Positions 37,751 through 57,690 of a stretch of 64,000 nt of DNA are shown here, piece by piece (the first letter of the stretch is position 1; each line of letters begins with the position of its first letter). Source of the DNA: Cheilinus undulatus (Eukaryota > Chordata > Actinopteri > Labriformes > Labridae). A model generated the notes under the pieces. That model worked only from the letters and a program-made list of their open reading frames with translations, ran no database searches and was not told where the DNA came from. The stretch spans positions 3,539,199-3,603,198 of the forward strand of contig NC_054870.1 of NCBI RefSeq assembly GCF_018320785.1, read 5' to 3'. A program made the position numbers and the translations under genes.

Positions 37751-38656
37751 CAGGGGTGTCAAACTCAATCACAGCAGGGGCCAAAATCTGAATTTAGGTC
37801 TAACCTGAGGGCCTAACAGGGTCCACATTTAACTGAAACTGTCAACCATGTCCTTGCTACATGAATTTTGGGGCAAATTAAACAGTGATGATAAATGATT
37901 TTAAGATTTCTAAAATTAAAAAGGTCAAAATTAATAAATATCACAGCATCAATGTTACTGTATGTCCATGTCAAATAAATGCTAAATAAATAAATAAATG
38001 AGTTTAAAGGCTCAAGTCTGAGATAACTTTATAAGTCCTAAAGGTCAAAATACAAAATTCAAAGTCAAAATAAGGTTTTTGAAAGGTAAATATATGAGAT
38101 AAATGACAAAATCAGGGGTCTAAAAAGTCAAAATAGAAGATAAAATTCAAAATTGTGACTCTAAAAGGTCAAAATATGAGATAAAATTCTCAACCAGGTG
38201 TTGAAAAAGTGAAAATATGGGATTAAAATGTAAAGTTAGGAGTTTACAAGGTCAAGAGATGATTTGAAATGAAAATTTGTGAATCTTAAAGGTCACAATA
38301 GGAGAAAAAAGGTCAAAATTATAAATTTAAAAGGTCAAAATATGGAATAAATGTCAACATCCTAAGTTGCATTCATCTAATTGGGATGCAAAATGAAAAT
38401 CTGAAAAGAAAACACGAATTAATTTCTTTCCCTCATTCCTTACTTTTTATCTTCTTATTTCTACTCTCTACTTTTTCAGATTTTTATGACTTAACAAAGA
38501 TTGTTTTTTATCTTCAAGGTTAAATTTTTTATATTGGAGGAAATCTGCAGACCTCATAGCAGCAGGCCGATTCTAATTAAAATATGATCTTGTGGGCCGG
38601 GTAACACTGCACCGCGGGCCGCATTTGGCCCCTGGGCCTTGAGTTTGACACCTGTG
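37751..38656. mobile_element. hAT MITE, CAGGGGTGTCAAACTC family
   Basis: CAGGGGTGTCAAACTCAATC at the left and GAGTTTGACACCTGTG at the right. ATCTAGGT (37743-37750) and GTCTAGGT (38657-38664) match 7 of 8. A TAAA microsatellite is inside near 37983. Confidence 0.85.
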
Positions 38657-39934
38657 GTCTAGGTAGAAGTGGACATATTTTGTTTTGCATTTTGTGCAAT
38701 TTATTAAATACATGCTAAATTAATATACAGACACTTTTAGGAAAAGTCAGGCAGCAGCAGCAGCATTGTTACTTTTAATTCAGCAAAGTTATACGTGATA
38801 AAATGTGAAAACAATCAAAATGACTGTCATGAGTTTTCTAGCATTAGACAGATAGAAACATAAGGAAACAGAACAGAATACAAACCATAGCTTTATGGGC
38901 TGATACTGAAATCTAAGACACTGCTGACCTCTGATTGGTCAGAGTATTGTCACGAGGAGCGTCGGTAGTGGGATGTCCTGCATAGAAATCAAACCCCTCT
39001 CATTGTTAGCCTGATGCTGTGTCTTCTCACACTCTCCTGTATTTCTTTGTATTTTGTCTCACTGTCTGGAGCTGTCTATAGAAAGAATCCTTTCTCCTTG
39101 CTGTGACGAAAAGCTGAAGACTGAACGTCATGAAAATGTTGGTGCACCACCCTGAAACACCACCATCACAAAACAGTGTCTGGGTACACATAGGTGAATG
39201 TTAAAGATCTGTGTCACGCCCTAAAAAGAACTCATTCACTGCAGAAAACCTAAAGTGTAAAACAGCTGATGCTGCTGGTATCATTGTTTTGATTCTTACA
39301 TTTAATGTTGTTTTTGTTGCGTTGGTAAGTTTTGATCATCCTGCTGAAGGGAGCCAAAAATATTCAAAACCAACAGCTGTCATTATTTGCCATTTTTGTA
39401 AGAGTTCATTGTTAAACTAGGGCTGAATGCTAATTTGGGATTCATTTATTGTAGTTGATTAATTGCATGTTCAATCTCACTGAAATGTAATCTTTAAAAC
39501 TAACTTTTACATCCATTTTCCTGTTTTTTTTAAGGTGTAAGGGAATCACTTCCGAGACTCTGTTACCCTTGATGCCCTCTTTTGTTATCATTTTGATTTA
39601 GAGAGCCCTGGCAGCAGACTTTACATGCTGTGTTTTCAGCTCCACTGCTTTGCCTTTTTCAAGACCAGTGGTTTTCAGAGTAGGGGGTACACCTCCTCTG
39701 GGGGGGGTGCTTGAAGACTTCAGGGGAGGGGCAGTGTGAGAAAACTAGGAAAAAAGTCATATGAAGTCAACTGCAGCAATGAGTGGTGCAGAACCGTGAG
39801 ATTTTTAGTTACTAGAGAGGGAGTTATAAGTGAAATGAGCAGAAAAAAGAGGAAGTACAACCATGACTATTTAAAGCTTAGATTTTCGCTGATGACTCCC
39901 GATGATGTTCCATGGCCACGGTGTGAATTGTCTT
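38657..39934. other. Intergenic, no gene seen
   Basis: AT-rich sequence with short frames only. AAACTAGGGCTGAATGCTAA near 39416 resembles a hAT-derived repeat start, and AGTGGTTTTCAGAGTAGGGG near 39666 another. Nothing codes convincingly. Confidence 0.5.
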
Positions 39935-40425
39935 TTACTTTTGGTCACATTTTAGTCATTTCTTCCCTTTATAGTTTTAGTCAAGTTTTAGCTGAAGAAA
40001 ACTCAAAAACATTTTAGTCTAGTTTTAGTCCATAAAAAGTCCTCACATTTTGGTCTTTAATTTTAGTCCAAGTATTTATTCTCTTGCCTAAATCTGGTAC
40101 TGAACCATGGTAGTGTGATCTCTGCACTTTGCCAAACCTGGGGTCCCTGCTTTCTACAGCTTTGAGGCAGAATAGATACAGATGCATTGTTTTTGACAGA
40201 TTCACCCACAGTGGAGTAATATCATGGGTTTTGAATGTCCAACGAAAACTAAATGATATTTTAGGCTACTTTTTGTCGTCTTGATGAAAACTTCGCTTAC
40301 TTTTAGTCAGATTTAGTCATCACAGATCTGTCTTTGGCTAGTCTTAGTCTAGTCTTGTGGAAAAAAATCTGTCGACAACCAATTTTAGTCATAACTTTAG
40401 TCGACAAAATCAACACTGCTGTGTA
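39935..40425. mobile_element. MITE, ACTAAAACTAGACTAAAA family (copy 3 of 3)
   Basis: Interior AACATTTTAGTCTAGTTTTA plus right end TTTAGTCGACAAAATCAACA then CTGCTG, like copies at 23042 and 23901. Confidence 0.6.
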
Positions 40426-40629
40426 AACTCTGGCATCATACTGAGACTTAGCACATATGTTTGGTGGAGTTTTTTGACAGGATGCAAAAGGAGTTTTGAT
40501 CACATAAAAAAGCAATGGAGACGTGGGCACTGTTTATACCAAGCCAAACGAGGCATCATAACAGGAAGATCCCACAAGAAAGAAGAAACACACTTACCCA
40601 CACACATATCTTTACAGATAAAGATCTGT

Positions 40630-41147
40630 GATCAGTAATAATGGGACAAGCTGCAGGGTGAGAAATGCAAAAAGAATTTCAAGTTTTGAGTCATCTGACC
40701 ACAGAACAGTTTTCCATTTCGCCTCAGTCCTTTTTCAGTGAGCTCTGGCCCAGAGAAGATGACGACATTGTGTTTACTTGTGGCTTCTTCTATGAATGAA
40801 ACAGCTTTAACTTGCATTTGTGGATGGTACAGGGAACTGTGCTGACAGACAGGGATTTCCTGAAGTGTTCCTGAGCCCATGCAGTGATTTCCAGCACAGA
40901 ATCATGTCTGTTTTTAATGCAGTGCTGCATGAGGGCCTGAAGATCACCAACGTCCAATACTGACCTTTGTCCTTGTCCCTTTCTCCAGATTCTCAGAACC
41001 TGTTGCTGATATTATGTACCGTAGATGGTGTGATATTCAAAGTCTTTGCAATTTTACATGGAGGAACATTTTTTTGAAATTGTTTTGCAAATTTTAGATG
41101 CAGCTTTTCACAGATTGGTTAACCTCTGCACATCTTTTCTTCTAAGG
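40630..41147. mobile_element. Old unclassified DNA repeat
   Basis: Includes TTTTGAGTCATCTGACCACA then GAACAGTTTTCC..CGCCTCAGTCC, a string I associate with an abundant teleost DNA transposon whose class I cannot name with confidence. A CAACTTTTTTGGAATTGGGG end like that of the same repeats occurs at about 41908. Not a host gene. Confidence 0.4.
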
Positions 41148-42057
41148 CAGGGCTTCTCAACCTTTTCAGTCCACGACCCCCAAAAAAGGTGCCAGAGACC
41201 GGGGACCTCGCTCTACCTGAAGGTGCTTGAACAGCCAGGAACATTCAAGGATAGTCGTGTGCAGACAAGGCTGCCAATAAGGAGGAGGTTTCTTGGACCC
41301 AGTCAAACTGGGGGCCCATGGAGGTCAGCAAAACAATGGTCCATTGTGAAGTTAAGCTGTGAAAACCATATTATTTATTTGACCTGAATAATAACCACTC
41401 TTATTAAAGAAACAAATATCTTTATTTATTCATTTAGCCTTCTTTAGATGAAAAAACTTTGTTAAAACATAATTTGAATGAATTTAAAATTGCTAAAACT
41501 GGTTAACGATGGCAAAAAATGACCAAAAGTTGGTGAAATTGTCTTTTGAAAAAACATAAATGGGTTAAAAATGGCAAAAATGAGAAATAAAGTGGCAAAA
41601 AAGGGTTAAAATGGTAAAATTGGTAACAAAAAGTGGTAAAAGTGGATTAAAAAGTGAAATGGCTTCAAAGTGCAAAAAACTGGGTGGAAATAAGGTGGAA
41701 TGGGATGAAAAAATTGATATAAGGCAAAAATGTGTTAACTGTGTTTAAATTGGGCAAAAAGGGGTGTCAAAGGGGGTTCATAGAGGCAATAATGGCTCAT
41801 CAGAGGCAACCAAATGCAGAAAGTGGCAAAAATTGGATTAAAAGTGGCAAAAACAGGCAGAAAAATTCTGTTGCATTCTGTTTTTATCTACATTTTACAC
41901 AGCGCCCCAACTTTTTTGGAATTGGGGTTGTAAAATGCATTGGATTTACGTCTGCTTAGGGCTTCCATATATCATTTTTCCAGGCGCACATTTGTGATCC
42001 ACTGAAAAATATCTGTGCATCATTTTTTGGCTCCGACCCACCAGTTGAGAAACCCTG
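41148..42057. mobile_element. hAT-like element (CAGGGCTTCTCAACC termini)
   Basis: Left CAGGGCTTCTCAACCTTTTC, right CCAGTTGAGAAACCCTG. The interior has GGCAAAAATG strings. No matching target duplication was found, and an older repeat end is embedded near 41900, so the structure is composite. Confidence 0.6.
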
Positions 42058-42149
42058 CAGTCTATTGATCTGACAATAACTTTGTGTCCTACACCATAAT
42101 AAATAAATAAATCCTTAAAACTCTGATAATATTAAGCATTTCTATAATC

Positions 42150-43376
42150 CAGTGTTACTCAACCCTGCTCAACCAAAGAGCCAAATTGTTGAAAAATACC
42201 TTTCCAAGAGCCACAATCTAAGGGGTGGAAAGTGGCAAAAAAAAGTTTGAAGTGGCAATATCAAAAAGTTAAGGAAAGCTAAAATGGGTGAAAAGGGGCA
42301 AAAATGGGGAGGAAAACGTGGGAAAAGGGTCAGAAAGTAGCAAAAATGGGTGAGAAGTTGCAAAAAAAATGAGTTTTTAGGTAGCAAAAAATGGTCCAAA
42401 AGTGGCAAAAACAAGGCAAAAAAATTAATGTGAAAAGTGACTAAAATGGGCAAAAAGCAGTCCAGAGTGGCAAAAATGGCAAAAATAGAAAACAAATGGT
42501 ATTTAATGGCAAAAGGTGGCTGAAATGGGTGAAAAGTGATGATAAAGGGCAAAAATAGTATAAAAGTGGCTAAAAGAACAGGCAAAATGGGGAAAAAAGA
42601 GGAAAATGTGGTACTTAACATCTAAAGGTAGTTTAAATTGGCAAAAAGTGGCAAAAAAATTGTGAAAAGGGGCAAAAATTGGATAAAGGTAGCAAAAGGA
42701 GGTGGCTAAAATGGGCAAAAACTAGGAAAAAGTGGTATTTAATGACAAAAGGTATCTTAAATGGGTGAAAATGGGAAGGAAAAAATGTTGAAAAAGCGCA
42801 AACATGAGATAAAAGTGGAAAAAAAAATGGTAAAAGTTGCAAAAGTCGTGTCAAAAATGGGCAAAAAAAAGTGGTATTTAATGGCAAAAGGTAGCTTTAA
42901 TGGGCAGAAAGTGGCAAAAATGGTGAAAAGGGACAAAATTTGGATAAAGGTAGCAAAAGGAGGTGGCTAAAATGGCATAAAATTGGAAAACAGTGGTATT
43001 TAATGACAAAAGGTATGTTAAATGGGTGAAAATGGGGAGGAAAATGGTGAAAAGGACAACTATGGGATAAAAGTGGCAAAAAAACTTGTAAAAGTTGTTA
43101 AAAGAAGTGTCCAAAATGGGCAAAAAACTGGTATTTAATGGCAAAACGTAGCTTTAATAGGCAAAAATGGGATACAAGTAGCAAAAACCGGCAAAAAAGA
43201 AGGAAAAAAGTGGTATTTAATGGCAAAAGGTAGTGTTAAAGGATGAAAAGTGGCAAAAAATGGTGAAAAGGGGCAAAAAAGTTTCCCTTTTTTAAGGTTT
43301 CCTGGGGGAATAATTAAAATTATGACATAAAAGAGCCACAAATAATCACAAAAGAACCACACCTTGAATATGACTG
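42150..43376. mobile_element. hAT-like MITE with GGCAAAAATGG interior
   Basis: Left CAGTGTTACTCAACC, right TTGAATATGACTG. Flanks CTATAATC (42142-42149) and CTAAAATC (43377-43384) match 7 of 8. AGAGCCACA occurs near both ends. The interior is degenerate GGTATTTAATGGCAAAAGGT / GGCAAAAATGG repeats. It gives a model for the ancestor of the intron 2 minisatellite. Confidence 0.75.
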
Positions 43377-43616
43377 CTAAAATCCATCGATATTTATTTG
43401 TTTAATTTTTTATTATCAAACACCTGAAAACAGACAAAAAGAGATGAATTGTCTCCTTTTTACAAAAGCATAGAAAATAAGCTCTCACAGCACTGCATGA
43501 CATTGAAGGTAAAATACAGAGTGTGGCTGCACAAAACAATTAATCCATTCGGCTCATTACAACAAATAAAAGATGCTAAGCTGCTCCTTCATTGGTTTAG
43601 AAGTTTTTGGTCATTT

Positions 43617-44440
43617 CTATGCACTGAATGATGACATATTGTTGCAGCCTTCTGACGACATGCGGCCTGAGATGCAGATGTCAGACGTCCCACGTGATGA
43701 GTGAGCAGAGTAGAGGTACTTCTTGCTGAAGCACCACAGGTTCACCACGATCTGCCTGAAGTGGTTCCTGAACTTCACCCCTATGAAGGCGTAGAGGATC
43801 GGGTTGAGGCAGCAGTGGAGGTAAGCCATGCTTCTGGAAACAGCCAGAACTTTAAGTTTTATCTTCTCAGCCTCACAGCTCCTCTCCTTAAACAGAGAGA
43901 CAGTGTGGGTCAGTAAGGCCACATTGTAGGGCAGATGGCACACGATGAAAACCACAACCACAGCCAACACCACGCGCACGAGCCTTGTGCCTCTGGCTGC
44001 TCTGTGCTCTCAGCAGGGTGCTTATGATGCTGGAGTAACAAAACACCATCACCAGCAGAGGAACCAGGAAGCAGACGGCCATTTGTAGACTGGGAACGAG
44101 CACCTTCATGAACTTTGCTGTCTGTGATGTGATAAAAGATAGCTGACACTTCACTGTGGCATTCTCCGCCCCCAGGTAGCTCTGCTCAAAGCGCTCAGTA
44201 TACATGAGAGTGGGAAGAGTCAAAGCCACAGCAAACAGTCAAACAGCCGAGCAGATGAGGCGGCTGTAGATAAGAGCATGTGAACGAGCACCAAATGATC
44301 TTCGAGCCTGAACTATGGCTATGTAACGATCTGCACTGATGCAGGCAAGCAGGAGCATGCCACTGTACAGGTTAATACTGTAGGCTGACAGTAGCACCTT
44401 ACAGGCCACGGACCCCATCAGCCAGCTGTTCTGCTTGTTT
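43617..44440 (-). pseudogene. Chemokine receptor-like (CCR6/CCR7-type) GPCR pseudogene, 5'-truncated
   Basis: Minus strand. It begins abruptly at the end of the first extracellular loop (SWLMGSVACKVLL) and reads TM3 with CISADRYIAIVQA (DRY motif), TM4, ECL2, TM5 FLVPLLVMVFCYSSIISTL, TM6 AVVVVFIVCHLPYN, TM7 HCCLNPILYAFIGVKFRNHF (NPxxY) and a Ser-rich tail ending NMSSFSA. The DRYIAIVQA and HCCLNPILYAFIG blocks point to CCR6/CCR7-like receptors, which guide leukocyte migration. Defects: TM1-TM2 and the N-terminus are missing, the conserved TM4 Trp codon is TGA (44239-44241), and one extra base near 43980 breaks the frame at the start of TM6. A relic of a chemokine receptor gene; the exact orthologue is not settled. 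Confidence 0.85.
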
Positions 44441-45109
44441 AGGGTATATACAGTAATCCTTAAGTTAAATTTAATACCTTTTAGTACCTTTTTTACTACC
44501 TTCAAAATTTTTTTAAAACCATCACAACACTGAGTTGCAAGTGTTAATCAGTGACCTTTCTAAAGTTTACGCAGATTTTGCTTAACAAATTTATTAGACC
44601 ACCCTAACCCTAACCAAAGTAAGGTTTATGCCACAGCTGCCCTAAATTAACAGCATTGGTAATTACCAAAATCATTTTTTATGTTTCTGCAATGGTTAAT
44701 ACACCAATGTGTAGAAGCTCTTTAACCCATATGATATTTTTAATACTAAAATATAATTATTATTGTTATCCATGAATTTTCAGATTTACTGATTTACAAA
44801 AAAGCTGAAAAAATAGCAAAGCACATTAATATTTCTTGATTAATATGTCAAATCATAGTTATTTACTTGCATTCCTGAACAGAAAAATGAGTTTTAGTGG
44901 TTGAATGTTATGCTTGATTCATTTCTGACTTCTCAGAGAAGCCCAGTGAGCTGGCTCAAATTTGGGTGAATTCAGTTTGAAATCCCTCATTCCTGTTCAG
45001 AATGGTAAAATGTGGCGAGCTGACTGAAAATGAAAGAGTCCGCATTAAAGCACTTCATGATGCTGGATGATCTCTGAGACAAATATGACAGGTGGTCTAA
45101 TACATTTGT
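44441..45109. other. No gene seen
   Basis: AT-rich sequence next to the truncated end of the receptor pseudogene. It includes ACCCTAACCCTAACC near 44601, only two telomere-like units. Confidence 0.5.
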
Positions 45110-47085
45110 TAAGCACTGTACCTGGCCCTATGTGAAAAAGTATCCGTCCCCTTGTTAAATCATGAATTAACTGTGATTAACTAGTGTTTTGTTTTGTTTG
45201 TTTTTTTTACTGAGTTCATTTTCACTGTCCACACCCAGGCCTGATTACTGCCACACTCTCCCATTGTCTTAATGGAAATAAATCTTCTCCCAAGCTGTAG
45301 CTCTTTTGCAGACTGAAGCAGATGGTAGATTGAAAGACTTTACTGCATTCACTTTACCCTCTACCTTCCAAGGCTGGCTGCTGAGAAGCATCCCCCACAG
45401 CATGATGCTGCCACCACCATGCTTCACAGTGGGGATGGTGTGTTTGTGGTGATGTGCAGTGTTTGGTGTCTGATGGTCAAAAAGCTCCATTTTGGTCTCA
45501 TCAGACCCGTTGGAGAGTCTGGCAGCGACCCCTGGTGGACAGAGCAAATAATACATATAGAGTGCCTGCTGCTTCACTCAGTCTCATTGACAGCAGGGTG
45601 GTCAACAGGCAACAGGAGCTCTACCATGTGGACTTTGTGTTTCGTGCGTAACTGACCATATGTAAGGTATGGTTTGTCTACCATATGTCTCTTATGGACA
45701 TTTTATGTTTAGAAAAGTCCTTCTTTGTTAGGTTTGTCCTGTTTTAGGACTTTTGAGCTGCATGCTATGCTAGCTGTATGCTATGTTTGCTAGTTAGCCC
45801 ATGTACAGCCATGACTATGCATTTCTCTGTTCAGGTGATGTTTTGGTAGGCATAGTGTAATTTCCTTGTATGTTTCTGTGCCCTATTTGATGTTCTATGA
45901 TGATTAGCAGCAGCTTTGTTGTATAGGCTATATTGAAATTGTTATAATTTGTATGACCAGTTGAACATTAAGGTCTCCTTAGTTGTGTTAGCCACATAGA
46001 GATAACAGTACTTAACTACTGCTTCCAGCTAATGTTATTTCATTTCCATTTATTCCAGACCACACATACACCCATACCCATCCACAATAACTAAAGCACA
46101 CATGTCCTCTTGAACCTGCTAATTCAAGACTGTACTGTAACAACGTGGAAGAAGCAAATAAACCTGTTAAAATATCCTTACTCTGGAGCCTGATTCTCTA
46201 ACAGGGATCAATGTCCATATTGTCCGCTTCAACCAGTGTAATTTCAAGACCATAGAGAGCAACTCTGCTATAAGACCAAAGAACTTTCTTCCTCTTGACC
46301 ATGGAGTCTCCCACATGCCTTTTGGTGAACTCAAGCCCAGATTGAATCTGAGTTTTCTCCAACAGTGTCTTTCTCTTTGTCACTCTCCCATAAAGCTCTG
46401 ACTGGTGAAGAACCAACAACCAACAGTTGTTGTCTGCAGAGTCTCTCCCATCTCAGCTGCTGAAGCTTGAAACTCCTTCAGAGTAGTCATAGGTGTCTTG
46501 GTGGCCTCTTTCATTAGCCTCCTTCTTGCACGCTCACTCAGTTTGTGAGGACCGTCTGATCTAGGCAGATTTACACATGTGACATAGTCCTTCCATTTCT
46601 TGATGATGGATTTAACTGAACTCTGGGGGATGTTCAGAGCCTTGGAAACATTTCTGTATCCATCTCCTAACTTGTACTTTTCAATAATGTTTTCTCTGAG
46701 TTGCCCGGAGTGTTCTTTTGTCTTCAAAGTGTAATGGTAGCCAGGAATATGGACCTTCCAAACACAGGTGTCTTTATACTACAAGCACTGCACTCAGGTG
46801 GTCTCCATTTCACTAACTGTGAGACTACTAGCACAGATTGTCTGGACCTCTATTGAATTAGGTCAGGGACATTAAAGGGGGTGAATATTATTTTACATTG
46901 CAGATTTTATTTATTTAATTGACGTTACTTTGTAGAAATCTGTTTTCACTTTGGCATTGAAGAGATTTTTTTTTTTACTTATTTTTTTCTAAAAAGCTGA
47001 ATAATATTGACCATGGCTGATTAAAAAAATCAATAAATGGGTAAAACATCTGAGGGGTGACTACTTTTTCTGGACACTGTATATC
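45110..47085 (-). mobile_element. Tc1-like transposon, broken transposase
   Basis: The minus-strand transposase begins near 46727 with MKTKEHSGQLRENIIEKYKL, and includes the paired-type helix-turn-helix (ALNIPQSSVKSIIKKWKDY), LYGRVTKRKTLLEK, FTKRHVGDSM and, after removal of a 765-bp insertion, the catalytic LWSDETK. It then reads [20 protein letters not shown] then MLWG. Frames shift near 46400. The outer end CAGTGTCCAGAAAAAGTAGT (minus strand, about 47080) is a Tc1-type terminal repeat. The other side (about 45112-45245, CCTATGTGAAAAAGTATCCG) looks like the terminal repeat of a different Tc1 family, so the element is probably recombined or nested. Not active. Confidence 0.8.
45508..46272. 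mobile_element. 765-bp insertion in the Tc1 transposase, AGACC target duplication
   Basis: AGACC flanks both sides (45503-45507, 46273-46277). Removing the insert plus one AGACC rejoins the transposase frame exactly across its catalytic WSDE motif, which fixes the boundaries. The insert starts CGTTGGAGAG and ends CTGCTATA, with no inverted termini and no TG...CA ends. It has a CAAATAAACCTG signal near 46155 and about 120 bp following it. A 5-bp duplication fits an LTR-type integrase (solo LTR), but the ends do not, so the class is open. Confidence 0.75.
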
Positions 47086-48634
47086 AGGATTGTAACAATT
47101 CACCTGTTCTTTCCAAGGAGATAAAGCTACAACGCAATATCAGGTCACAGGAGGATCCCTTTACATCAGCAGGGTGGAATAATGAAGTATAAAAAAGTTG
47201 CTTTTGGCCTAAAAAAAAACGTCTTTTTATTCACAGTGCTGGGTAACAATGAAAGCCAATAATAATCACCACCCCACACTTGAGCGCATCCCCATTTTAC
47301 AAACCAAACCACAATATAACCAGCTCAAGTGTCACTCTCCAAAACAAACAATTCCTCCCCACACCTTCCCAAGAGTTCCCAAAGTTTACACGCACAGCAT
47401 GGCAACCAGAGAGCCGACAGTTTGTAACAGTTTGTGGTGCGCTGCAGCTTGTACTCATGACACCACGCATTCAACACCTCAGTACCTGTACCCAGCAGCT
47501 TCCACGTAGGGTATAAATCCACAAACGCATGGAAAACGTATTATAATCTAAAAGACAGTAATCCACAAAAGTTTTCTCAGCAGCCTCGACAGCACTGGCA
47601 TGGGTCCATCTCAGCGTGTGACGTCACTACTGCTCTGCGCGTGCTCGTCCTATCCCCATTAAATACCTGTGCCAATGGAGATAAGGGATGGGCGATATGG
47701 ACTAAAAAAATTATCATGATATTTTGCTGTATTTATTGCGATAACGATATAAATCACGATAAAAAATAGCACCATTCAACACAACCTTTCAGACTAGGAA
47801 AAATGTTTAAAATTGGCTGCTTAACTACACCAGCTACATATAAATATAGATATATAAATATATTTATATTTATATAAATAGATATCTATTAATGTAGGGA
47901 TACTTTAGTAAAAAAAACTATGTTGCTTCTACATTTAAGAGATTCAAAGAGAAATTTAGTTGGAAAGAGTACAAATAATGTTCCAACTTGGCAGATTATT
48001 AAAAATTTAAGTGTCAGCATTAAAAATTGACCCTAAACTAGAGGTATTTACAGCACTATTTTACCTCCATATGGCCATTCCAGGATATGGTCTTTTTTGT
48101 CCAGTTTGCCTCTATCTTTAGTGTTCAAATGTAAAATACAGTCTGCTATCTTCTTTTAAGTCTGGAGGTTCCTTCAGTGGAGCAGAGCTGCCAGGCTCCA
48201 CCATGTTTGCTTTAACAGAGATAAGTCACTTAATGCAAGTCCAAGTTTAAACTTCTGTTGTTAAATTAATAAAAATAAGAATAAGTAAATTTGATAAATT
48301 ATTTTTAACTAAGTTTGATTAAGTCTATGATGTATAATAACACTGAAGCTTATAATGTGGTAGTAGTATTTATAATCACATTTTCAGATATAATAGTTTG
48401 GTGCTTTAATGTTTATCTGTCCCTCCATCATACACTTCTGTTGGTCTGTCTGTCTGTGAGGTGTGTACTAAAGACACCTATGCACCTAACAGACAGAACC
48501 CACAGCGCTAATAAAAATAAACATGCCTCATGTTATCTATCATCTACATTCTATTTTGTTGTAAATGTTATATATTGCTAACCTTATAGGAAATCTACAT
48601 GAGATGCGAGTTTATTACTCACATCTTTCTAAAT
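47086..48634. other. Intergenic, no gene seen
   Basis: Contains a hAT-like start (GGGATGGGCGATATGGACTA at about 47684) with GATAACGATATAAATCACGA, then AT-rich sequence up to the assembly gap. Nothing here matches the arm-1 flank. Confidence 0.5.
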
Positions 48635-48734
48635 NNNNNNNNNNNNNNNNNNNNNNNNNNNNNNNNNNNNNNNNNNNNNNNNNNNNNNNNNNNNNNNNNN
48701 NNNNNNNNNNNNNNNNNNNNNNNNNNNNNNNNNN
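48635..48734. other. Assembly gap, 100 N
   Basis: A round run of 100 N, the usual symbol for a gap of unknown size. Arm 2 of the inverted duplication begins at the very next base, so the true inner end of arm 2 is not known. Confidence 0.98.
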
Positions 48735-49159
48735 ACGCAAATATGCAACATTATTCTTATTCAAACAACTTGGTATTTCAGTGTATGAAGACTGCAGATG
48801 TGTTTGCCAGTTAGGAAACAATAATTTCCACTTTTACTCTGTAATTCCCCGTCTTTGAGGATTCCCTTTCATATTTCAGTCATTTTTGTGACATCTGCAT
48901 AACAGCCAGTGCCTTTTACTGAAATAATCAAAGCAGAGATTTACTTTATGTGTAGTGTTTTATCAGCACAGCAGATTTGTCCATGTGGTGTGTAAGAGCA
49001 GATTCATTGGTGGGTTCCCTGTATGAAAGTGTGTTTATTCTACATAGGCCGTCTTCAAACAGACCTATGGACTCTTCTTATGAACTGCTATGAGTTAGAA
49101 CACCTTTCCTTACGATGTAAAAATAGCAAAAGTCACAGGAAGCAGTTGCAGCGATTTAA

Positions 49160-57008
<7,849 letters not shown>

Positions 57009-57639
57009 AGCTCAGAACTACCAGTACTAACTCCTCCTTACTCCTGCACTCTCTTCCTTTCTTTTCTAACGTGCTCCACCTTTTTGCAACTTTGAACCCA
57101 GAATTGCAACACTGTGCCAATTTTGCCTGTTTTCCCCTTTGTTTGGCCACTGTTTTCCCCATTTTTTCTTCACTTTTAAGCCATTTTTACTACCTTTGCC
57201 AAGTCTTTTTACATTATTGACACTTGCAACACGTTTTTGCCACTGTTAACCCATTGTTTGGCCACTTTTTGCCAATTTTTCCCATTTTTACTTTGTTTCA
57301 CCAGTTTTTGCCTAATTTTGCCTTGTTTTTGCATCATTTTTAACAATGTGAATATGGTACGCCTTGAGATTTTGGCTTAACCTTTGGTGTGCCTTGGGCA
57401 AAAAAAGTTTGAAAACCAGAGGAGTAGAAGCATCTGGACTTCCTGTTTTTGCACTCCAGATGATAGTGGCATTAACTGATTTATGATTTTGGGATGCCAC
57501 AGCATCCCAGAGCTTCATTTTCCACCCACTAGCTCAAAGATTTTATAGCTTTCAGATACTGGAGGAAACAGAGGGGGGGCAGAGGGGGTGATCTCCCCAC
57601 ACCCCCAGTTCCATAATGTTTGACAAAAAAACAAACAAC

Positions 57640-57690
57640 AAAAAAAACACACACACACACACACACAAAAAACAAACAAACAAACAAACA
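57640..57690. repeat. (CA)n/(CAAA)n microsatellite (arm 2)
   Basis: The mirror of 13885-13940. ACACAC and AACAAACA runs whose lengths differ slightly between the arms. Confidence 0.9.

Noticed and set aside
44239-44241. TGA in the GPCR read as selenocysteine or recoding
   Set aside because: The position is the conserved TM4 tryptophan (TGG) and the gene has other lesions; a nonsense mutation is the simple explanation.
44595-44615. ACCCTAACCCTAACC as an interstitial telomere
   Set aside because: Only about two CCCTAA units; expected by chance and common in repeats.
47249-47516. Overlapping frames of 78-86 codons
   Set aside because: Biased composition, no motifs, not next to any gene signal.
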